Shown here in pieces: positions 33,344-41,177 of a stretch of DNA of 41,177 nucleotides. The DNA comes from Acanthamoeba castellanii str. Neff (lineage: Eukaryota; Discosea; Longamoebia; Acanthamoebidae). Both the position numbers and the translations under genes were made by a program. The notes under the pieces were generated by a model. It saw only the letters and a program-made list of their open reading frames with translations. It did no database searches and was not told the DNA's origin. Position 1 is the stretch's first letter, and every line of letters begins with the position of its first letter. The DNA lies in contig NW_004457364.1 in assembly GCF_000313135.1 (NCBI RefSeq), forward strand, positions 68,522-109,698, in the 5' to 3' direction.

Positions 33344-36134
33344 ATGGACAACTACCAGCTGATGAAAGTGGTGGAGCTCGAGCTGCGCAAGCAGCAGAAG
33401 CGAATACGAAGGAAGCAGAGGGAGGAGGAACGCGAACGGCGCAAGATGCGTCGAGCCAGCCGCGACCTGGGGAACAAGCAGATCTACCGACGTGAGCCCT
33501 CCCTGCCCACATCAAACAGCCTCACCCCTTCATCATCTGCCGGCGGTCTGCCGCCTCTGAGCTTCGTAGGGCTGCGGCGACCCAGCGGGCCAGGGGGCGA
33601 CAGCGAATGGAGCGGGAGCGAGGATGCTCAGTCCCATTTCATGATCCAGCGGGACATCATCCCTTCGCCCACCACCAGCGAATGCAATTTCATGAGCGAC
33701 GACGAATTCAGAGGCGAATTTCGATTCGGCGATGAGGACTTTGCCGAGGAGGACGACGATGGCGACGAGGAGGAGTGGGAACGAAGCGATGATGACGATG
33801 ATCTGGGCACCGACGAGGAGACAGATGAAGAGGACTACTACGAAGAGGAAGACGACGACGAGGGCACCCCTCGCCACTCTGTATGCCTCCCCCCTCCCCC
33901 CTCATGCGCGTGCGGTGGTGATGGGCCGTCCCCCTAACGTGCAGCCGCTGCAGTACAAGGCGGGTGGGGAGGGCATACTGCTGCGCCTGTCGGCCACGAG
34001 GGAGAGCCCGACGGGACTGCTGCGCCCGGGCGACAGCCCGCGAGGCGGCGCCATCACGATGCAGCAGAGCGACGACGCCCACATGGCCAAGTGGCGCAAG
34101 TGGGAGCAAAAGCAGCGCGCCCACGGCACACACGCCGTACCTCTCTCTCTCTCTCTCTTGTGTGTGTGTGTGTGTGTGTGTGTGTATGCGCGCGCGCGCG
34201 CGCGTGTGGTGTGTGCGCGTGGTGTGTGCGCGTGGTGTGTGCGCGTGGTGTGTGCGCGTGGTGTGTCTTGGGTGCTGACCCGACTCTCGATCACGTAGGC
34301 CGGAAGCAGCGATGACCGATCGGCCGGGAGCGAGGAGGAGGCGGAGAGCGAGCTGCGTGCGCGGGAGACGATGATGTCGACGCTCAAGGCCACCATCGAG
34401 GGGAGGCGCCTCAAGGGAGCGCCCGGCAGCGAAAACCACCACCATCATCATCATCATCACCATCCCCAGCACCAGCACCAACAAGGGGGACACATCGAGC
34501 GGGTCAAGAGCGGGGTCGACCACGACCGTGTCGACGCCGCGCGTGTCGTGCGGCGTACGCGGAGCGCGAGCGAGAAGAACGAGCTGGCCAACCACCTCAA
34601 CAGCAACAACCAGAACAACGGCAGCAACGGCGGTTCGCTGCACGCCGCGAGCGATGACGTGCCGCAGATCCGGGTGAGCGGCGACTGGGGCGTCCAGTGG
34701 CTGCGACGAGAGGGGAGCATGGACGACTATGACGACGACGAGGATGACAGAGTGATGCTCGTGCCCGAGTTCGAGGAGGACGGGGTGGCCGATGGCGGGA
34801 AGATCTTCTTCATCCCGTTCGAAAGCGGCAGCGGCGACGTGCCCCTGCCCGCGCTGAGCGAGAGCCAGGTGAAGCGCTTCATCGGCCACGCCCTCAAGGC
34901 CGTCCAGCGTACCGAAGACAGCGAGCGAGCCAGCGACAGAGGAGCAGCAAAAGAAGAAGAAGAAGAAGAAGAAGTGAAAGAAGAACCGAGAGACGGAGGA
35001 GAGGTGGAGCGTAGCACGAGCACGGACGACGACGATGACGAAAACGCCGACCCGCACGACCACGACCCACCGCCGCCGCTGCCGGCGCCGCAGCCAAATC
35101 CCGAGACGGAGACGGGGACGGCCGACGAATCGCAGGACGGTGAGCTGCGGCCCGGCACCAGCGTGGACGTGGAGCCGGCGAACACAAATGGAGGAGAGGC
35201 GCAGGCGGAGCAAGCATCGACGTCACCGGGCAGCTGCGCAGAGGCCCCCGCGGAGCACGAGCAAGAGGACGACGACGAGGAGGAGGCGAAGAGCACGAGC
35301 AGCGTTACGCCGGAACACCACCAACAACCACAACAGCCAGAATTGCAACAACCGCGGTCCGAGGAGAGCGACGAAACGACCAACACGGAGGGCAGGAGGT
35401 CGCCACCGACGCCCGTCGACGGGCTCGCGAGTGTCACCGCTGGACCAAGCGGGCAACCACCGCAGCCGCTGCCGGAGCCGCAGCCGGTAGTGCACGTGGG
35501 GATCGTGGCCGTGCCTCACCATCACGTGGACCCGGCCGCCCTCCACAACCACACCACCACCACCACCAACAGCAACACTACGAAGGGGATCGACGAGCCC
35601 TGGACCACGACCACCGAGCAGGCGGCCACCGCCACCATCGATGACAAGCTCGCCGGGCATCGACAAAGTCGCCACGAGGCGCCGACGGCTACGGCGACCA
35701 CGACTACCACGACCACCACGACTCAGACACGAGAGCAGAGGCGGAGGGAGAAGGGCAAGGAGAAGATCGACGACGACGAGCTGAAGGGTGAAAGCGGTGG
35801 CGGCCACCACGACCACAGCAGCGTTTCTGCGGCGGCGGCGGCAGCTGGCGGCAACGTGCGGCGCGCGACGGTGCTGCCGCGGCCAACAGCCCCTGCTGCG
35901 AGTGCGACGACGGGAGTGGACGGCGGCGCGGCGCGGAAGGACTGGGTGTGGGATCGGGAACACAGAGACGCGTCGCCGCGGGAAGGCAGCCACGCCCACC
36001 TCCGTGGGAGCGGTGGCTCCAGTGGGACACGATCACCGCGCGAGGGCGCCACCAAGCGGAGTCCGCTGCTGGGGCGCGACGACCCCCAAGTCGCCGTTGC
36101 CGCCACCAGTTGCCTCTCCTGTACATTATCCTGA
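33344..36134 (+). CDS. Large low-complexity protein of unknown family
   Basis: Three exons: 33344-33880, 33945-34136, 34299-36134 (TGA), 854 residues, all phase 0. No family was recognised. Visible parts: an N-terminal basic, charged helix (about 8-50, e.g. LRKQQKRIRRKQREEERERR) that could form a coiled coil or nuclear-targeting region; an acidic block (about 135-175); SPTG/SPRG motifs; a run of nine His (about 290-298); a short ordered-looking island at about 355-440 (GDWGVQWLRREG, then VMLVPEFEEDG and KIFFIPFE, then SQVKRFIGHALKAV); poly-Glu; Pro/Gln/Thr/Asp-rich tracts including a Thr run; and a Ser/Arg/Gly-rich end. The codon bias and open frame over 1.8 kb support a real gene. The extreme C-terminus is uncertain because GTACATT shortly before the stop could be a donor. 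Confidence 0.7.
34141..34265. repeat. (CT)n, (GT)n, (GC)n and 12-bp tandem repeat
   Basis: Intron 2 of the low-complexity gene holds CT, GT and GC dinucleotide tracts in a row, then about five copies of a 12-bp unit GTGTGCGCGTGG. The alternating purine-pyrimidine tract could adopt Z-DNA. Confidence 0.9.
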
Positions 36135-36245
36135 TTTCTTTCTCAATACTGCCACAGCAGGCGTTGCTTTTAAAGTAATAGCTATGGCTCAGTTTCACGC
36201 TGCTTGTTCTTCTTCTTTGTTGTTCGCAAGGTTCATGAGTGGGTG

Positions 36246-37148
36246 TCACTTGAAGGTGGTCTTGATGGGGTGGGAGACGCCGTGGGAGTGGTGGAAGGCG
36301 TAGTAGAACGGGTAGAAGGAGTAGGGGTGGTGGTAGGGATGCGAAGAGAGCTTGTTGTGGTGGAAGGCCAGGTCGAGGTCCCACACCTGCAGCGTCCCGT
36401 TGTCGTGGCCCGTGAGGAACTGGTTGCGCACGTAGGGCTTGGGTGCCGCCAGGTCGTCGTACGACACCACACAACACGATGTCACGCTCGACCTATTTAA
36501 CCATGAGACGCACTCAGACTCATGCCGTACCGTGTCGTGTCGTGTCGTGTCGTGTCGTGTCGTGTCGTGTCGTATGCTGTGTGTACCCATCGACAGGTTT
36601 GATGCTGCACACGCAGTAGTAGTCGTCGTAGATGGTGAGGGCGTTCTCGGCGTTGGTGATGACACACAGGTGGCTCTCCACGCGGCCCTCGATCTCCTTC
36701 CCATCGATGTTCTCCAGGTTCCGCTCCAGGAACACCATCTGCGTCAGCATGTCCTGCATGAGGCCTGTGGTGACCACACACGACACACACGACACACACG
36801 ACACACACGACACACACACACGGTCAATATGATGGGGCGCTGGCGAGAGAGCACAAGCTCGAGGCGCGCACCGCTGTTGTAGATGAAGTGGTCGATGCTG
36901 CCGCCGCTGTTGTAGCAGGCGATGCAGGAGACGTGGGGCTGGGGCAGGTCGACGTAGAGGTACCGCCACACCTTGATCGTGCCCCCGGCCGAGAGCGACG
37001 AGAAGATGAGGCCGCCACCGGACTTGTGCGACTCGCTGATCATCACCTGGTTGATCGGCTGGTCGTGGTGCCCCTTCGCACTGTCGTACGCGTGGTGTCA
37101 GCACACTGCATGCTTGGCGTGTGTGTCGTGTGTGTGTGTCGTGTGTCG

Positions 37149-37180
<32 letters not shown>

Positions 37181-39208
37181 GCACCTGAAGATGAGCTTGA
37201 AGTTGCGGGTGTTGACGACTTTAGAGCAGAGCCGCACGCTGCCCTGCTCGGTTCCGTAGGTGAGGAGCACGTTGGAGCCGTGGCGGTCGGTGAACACCAC
37301 GCAGCTCAGGCACGTGATCACCTCCCTGCATGCCACACATTCCCGCCCCCCCCCAAACCCCCAAGTCGACACGCACGCGTCGTGTGTCGTGTTGTCGTGC
37401 ACACGTCAGCACCGCCTTATCGGCCGCACACAGGCATATTGGGGGGGGGGTGGAAACGCACTTGTCGATGTCCTCCCAGGTCTCGGCCACGACCCATTCC
37501 CAGTGGGTGTGCGAGTTGAAGTGCTGCGCGAGCTCGCAGATCGTGCCATCGTCGAACCCTGCCCAGCAGTTCACATGCGCACCAAACACGTCAGCACATG
37601 CGGCATGTGCGTGTGTCGTGCGTTGTGTGCGTGTGTCGTGCGTGCGTTGTGCGCGTGCGTGTTCTTGGAGGAGGTACCGAGGAAGGAAAAGGGGTCGACG
37701 ACGGCGACGCACATGACGCGATCCTTCTTGCTGAGCTCCATGGACCGCGCCGACAGCTCCCGCGGCGCGCGCGGCGACGACGGACCGAACGACGACGGGC
37801 TGGGCGAGATCGCATGCGACGGCGCGCACATGTAGATGATCTGCCCCACAAGAACTCTTCATTAGAACCTGATATTTATCTTTATTGCCTGCAAATATCC
37901 ATTTTTTCAAATTATTTTCTAATATAAATAAATAAGCAAATGCGAAAATGATATGATCTCGATACCTTGTTGCGTTCGGGAGGTTCGCGGAGGTCGAATA
38001 TGCAGATGGAGTTGTCGGTGGATATGGCGACGAGGTAGCAGTTGTTGACCATAAAGTTGCACGAGATGATGTCCTTCAGCTCCAATTGCAGCTCCTGCAC
38101 ACCACACACACAACATGCGCGCACGTGAGCAGCGTTGCATAGAGAAATGAATGAATAAAAGGAATAATAATATATAAATAGGCAGAGTATTTGGGGGGGG
38201 GACATACGCCCCACTTGACGCCGGACTTGAGGTGGAGCTGGTCCCACACGCACACGAGGGCCGACTTCTTCGAATAGACCGCCAGGTACAGGTTCGTGTA
38301 CTGGCCTGCGATGGGTCGATGGGGTCGAGTTACAATCGCAGCAAGACAGTGTGTGTCGTGTGTGTGTGTGTGTCGTGTGTGTCGTTACCGGTGGTGGTCA
38401 TGGTGGCCGACATGATGAGGCCGTCGGCGGTGGGCAGGCACTGGGACTCCATGAACATCAGCCGCCACCCGAGGGCCATGTTCTCATACCTTGACGCACA
38501 CGCACACGCACACGCAGACCGTGAGGCGGAACGCACTTGAACGCACGCGCACGCAACACGCGCACGCGCACGCACGCACGCACAACACGACATGCGAAGC
38601 AAGGGAGAGGGAGGCCGAAGCGTACTTCCAGCAGGCGATCGAGCCGTCCTCGTAGGCGGCGCACACGATGTTGAACTTGGAGCAGAGCTGGGTGACCTTG
38701 GAGTGGGCGTGCTCCCGCCGCAACCACGCGCCGCTGGCCTCCAGCGATGCCGCCGCCGCCTCGCGCTGCTGCTGCTGCTGCTGCTGAAGCAGCTCCTCGT
38801 CGTGGTCCTTCTCCTTGCCCCGCTCCTCGGCCGCCGCTGCCGCTGCCTTCTTGGCGCCGCTCCCGCTCCCGGACGTCCCGCTGCCGCCGCTGCCGCCACC
38901 CGCGCCGAGGCCGCTGGGCGGCGGAGCGCTGATGGGCGTGGAGGTGGGCGCAGCCGGCGCTGCGGATACCGGCGCCACCGGGACCGCAGACGAACCAACG
39001 ACGCTGATGTCGCCGTTGCTGCCGGGTCCGCTGACGCTGATGCTCACCCCCGCCACGCCGACGCCGCCGCCGCCTCCTCCGTTCGGTCCGGAGACCAACG
39101 GTGACGCGGACGACGACGCGTTCGAGGCCGAAGGTGCTGATGACGATGACGACGAGGAAGACGAAGGGTTGTCCGACGTCTTCTTGCCGTCGGCCGGTTG
39201 TTGCTGCA

Positions 39209-39242
<34 letters not shown>

Positions 39243-41177
39243 GTCCTGCTTCTTTTGCTTGTCGCGCTTGGCCTTGCGTGCGGACCTGTCGTCGAGAATG
39301 CTCGCTTCGGGCCGGGGCAGCTGGCACATGAAGTACTTGTACCCGGGGTGGCTGGAGACCATCGAGGAGGCGATGTGCTCGCTCAGCTCGGTCATGCCGT
39401 AGAACTCCATCTCGCTCAGCACCTCCTCCAGGCTGAGGCCCTCCGGAATCTGGCGGCGGTGGTGGTCGTCGTCGTGGTGGTGGTGGGCGCCGTAGTAATA
39501 GGGTCAGCCGCACGCGAGTCACGGGAGGGGGGGGGAGGAACACAGACCTTGAGGTGGTTGGTGCGCAGGAAGGAGAGGATCGGGTCGAACAGCCGCCCAT
39601 CCCTGTGTGCGGTATCGACGCACAGAAAGAGGCGGATAAGCAAGGAGTGTGCTGTGTGTTGTTGTATCGGTGTGTGTGTGTGTGTGTGTAGGTGATGGTG
39701 CACGTGCCTGTCGATGAAGAAGGCGCCCTCGTGGTCGCGAATGGCGGGGAATTTGCCGCTGAGGAGCACCGAAAAGTAAGTGTTGGGCAGTCGCATCAGC
39801 GTCGTCCTGCTCGTCGTATACTTGACGCCACCTGCACCACATTCGAACACGCGGCACGACACGCGTCACCGCACACGACAAGACCAACAACACGACGCGA
39901 ATGGTTAGCGCGAACCAAGCCAAGCAGTGGAAGGAGGCGAGTTCAGAGTTGGTGCGTGACGAACCGATGTTGAGCTTGATGACGGCGTCGGTCCACGGCG
40001 ACGAGGAGGACTCGAGGTCGGGACTGGAGTGCGTGTGCTCCGCGTACGGCGAGGAGGCGCCGCCGCTCGACAAGGCGGGCACCGCGACGGCCGACGACGA
40101 GTCGTAGAGGCCGAGCGCGTTGCTGCTCAGACGGCTGATCAGCAGGGCCTTCCCCTTCGGCCTCTTCACCACGCTCGGCGACCGATACCTGCAGATCGTT
40201 CTTTTGTTGGCACATGACGCACGCAGGACACACGCGCCACCGCACACGCACATGCACACGTGTCACCGCACACGCACACGAGGAACGAGAGGAGTGGTAC
40301 CGGTGAGAGGTGTGAGGAGCGCCGCCGGATTCCTCCATGTGCGCGGGCGAAAAGGAGTAGCCGGCGCCGTGGTGGGAAGTCGAGTCGCCGCCTGGCGCTG
40401 CGCCGCCGATGCCGTTGGCCACCGAGGCCGCGGCCGCCGCGATGGCGGCAGCCGTCGTGCGTCGCGCGATGGTGGCCGCGTCCAGGCCGGCCTCGCCTCC
40501 GCGCGGGTCCAGCTGCTGCTGCGGCGGCGGCGGCACCCGGTCCGGCCGTCTGGGCACCTCGATGCCTCCCTTGGCGCCGACGCCGCTGGGGGTGACCAGC
40601 GACGCGATGGAGGTGATGCTGTTGGTGGGCGACGTCGAGTCGCCCAGCGTGCGGTTCTTGAGCTTGTTCCACTTCTTGCGCTCCTTCTTGTCCATCTTCT
40701 CCCGCTCCCTGGCCTCCTTGGCCTCCACCTTGCTGCTGCCCTCTCGGTCGCGGTCTCGTGGGCGATGGCTGGCGGTGGTGCCCACACCGCTAGACCCACC
40801 GCCTCCACCACCGCCGCCGCCACCATGGTGCTCGACGAAGGTGGGGGCCTTGTTGGAGATGACGGAGAGGAGAGAGGAAAACTGGGGCTGGGTGGTGTTG
40901 GTGTGGAGGCTAACGGGGCTGGGGTAGGCCCCGTAGGACGAGGGCAGGGAGAAGCGCGGCGAGAGGCGGCCCAGGTTGGGTCCCGAGTAGAAGCTCGACG
41001 AGGTCGAGGGGAAGTGCGTAGCGGCAGAGGATGATGAAGATGATGTAGAGGATGCGGGGGTCGAATTGGAGGTGGCAAGGCCTTGGGTCGTGGCGGCTGA
41101 GGAAGAGGATGCAGCTGAGGGGTGAGGGGGCGGAGGGTACAGCTTCTTGGGCAGAGGCACATGCGGCACTTCTTCGC
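36246..41177 (-). CDS. KCTD3/SHKBP1-like BTB(T1)-WD40 protein, N-terminus off right edge
   Basis: Fourteen exons seen: 41177-40301 (open at the edge), 40188-39965, 39831-39707, 39602-39548, 39449-38626, 38489-38387, 38305-38208, 38094-37966, 37840-37678, 37558-37462, 37325-37185, 37080-36872, 36764-36587, 36492-36246 (TGA); about 1155 residues. A Ser/Gly/Pro-rich region comes first, with a charged helix (KEAREREKMDKKERKKWNK). Then comes a potassium-channel-type BTB/T1 domain: AVIKLNIGGVKYTTSRTTL, YFSVLLSGKFPAIRD, GAFFIDRDGRLFDPILSFLR, MEFYGMTELSE. The C-terminal half is a WD40-like propeller (VCAAYEDGSIACWKY, CICIFDLREPP-type SICIFDLREPP, GGTIKVWRY, GHDNGTLQVWDLDL). BTB then WD repeats is the KCTD3/SHKBP1 order; those proteins bind signalling or channel partners. 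A Gln/Ala/Ser/Gly-rich insert with a poly-Gln tract separates the domains. Intron 3 appears to use a GC donor. Confidence 0.87.
36533..36573. repeat. (CGTGT)n pentanucleotide repeat
   Basis: About eight CGTGT copies lie in the last intron of the KCTD3-like gene. Shorter runs of the same pentamer, or its complement ACACG, occur in introns of other genes in the window. Confidence 0.9.
39204..39245 (-). repeat. CAG repeat encoding poly-Gln
   Basis: A CTG run on the plus strand reads as consecutive CAG codons in the KCTD3-like gene, giving a poly-Gln tract followed by Met-Gln-Gln-Gln. It lies in frame inside the 39449-38626 exon and so is coding. Confidence 0.85.

Noticed and set aside
34141..34265. 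Alternating GC/GT tract as a coding repeat
   Set aside because: It lies between a clear donor (34137) and acceptor (34298) with phase 0 on both sides, so it is intronic.
33708..35213. 501-codon minus-strand ORF opposite the low-complexity gene
   Set aside because: It is Arg/His/Val-rich antisense of a GC-rich acidic coding region and lacks splice or domain support. It is a shadow frame.
1..41177. Bacterial or viral gene cluster, transposon or defence island
   Set aside because: All recognised genes are intron-containing eukaryotic families. No transposase, integrase, reverse transcriptase, capsid, terminal repeat or restriction system was seen.

Overview
This is GC-rich, intron-dense eukaryotic nuclear DNA. 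It holds ten complete protein-coding genes and two that run off the window edges, on both strands, with short intergenic gaps (about 110-585 bp). Housekeeping families with many short introns, donors that mostly begin GTAC or GTGC, and introns full of simple repeats suggest a free-living amoebozoan protist such as Acanthamoeba. The host is an inference; no rRNA or organelle marker is present. Exon borders were built by hand from splice signals, reading phase and family alignment.

Layout. 1-4279 (-): a modelled GRAM-domain/NEK-like protein kinase, C-terminus off the left edge, with a heptanucleotide minisatellite at 1218-1602. 4446-5794 (+): translation factor eIF3m. 6210-8566 (+): cystathionine gamma-lyase. 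8758-14369 (-): ubiquitin-activating enzyme E1, with a 21-N assembly gap in an intron. 14522-14934 (+): TMEM258, an oligosaccharyltransferase accessory subunit. 15302-17753 (-): a WD40 protein. 17934-21843 (-): nuclear cap-binding protein CBP80/NCBP1. 22112-26570 (+): dihydropyrimidine dehydrogenase. 26823-27501 (-): a calmodulin-like protein with four EF-hands. 28011-31522 (-): an IQ-DH-PH Rho guanine nucleotide exchange factor. 31968-32759 (+): complex I subunit NDUFA2/B8. 33344-36134 (+): a large low-complexity protein of unknown family. 36246-41177 (-): a KCTD3/SHKBP1-like BTB-WD40 protein, N-terminus off the right edge.

The genes do not form a pathway. They cover translation and mRNA handling (eIF3m, CBP80), protein modification (E1, TMEM258), metabolism (cystathionine gamma-lyase, DPYD, NDUFA2) and signalling (kinase, calmodulin, RhoGEF, KCTD3-like). 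Several sit head-to-head across short gaps that must hold both promoters: kinase/eIF3m, E1/TMEM258, CBP80/DPYD and RhoGEF/NDUFA2.

Nothing resembling a phage, defence island, CRISPR array or recognisable transposon was seen. The best leads are the GRAM-kinase fusion, a one-codon first exon in TMEM258, two GC-AG introns with the same 10-base donor context, a four-times repeated basic motif in the RhoGEF tail, the KCTD3-like gene in a protist, and the orphan low-complexity gene.
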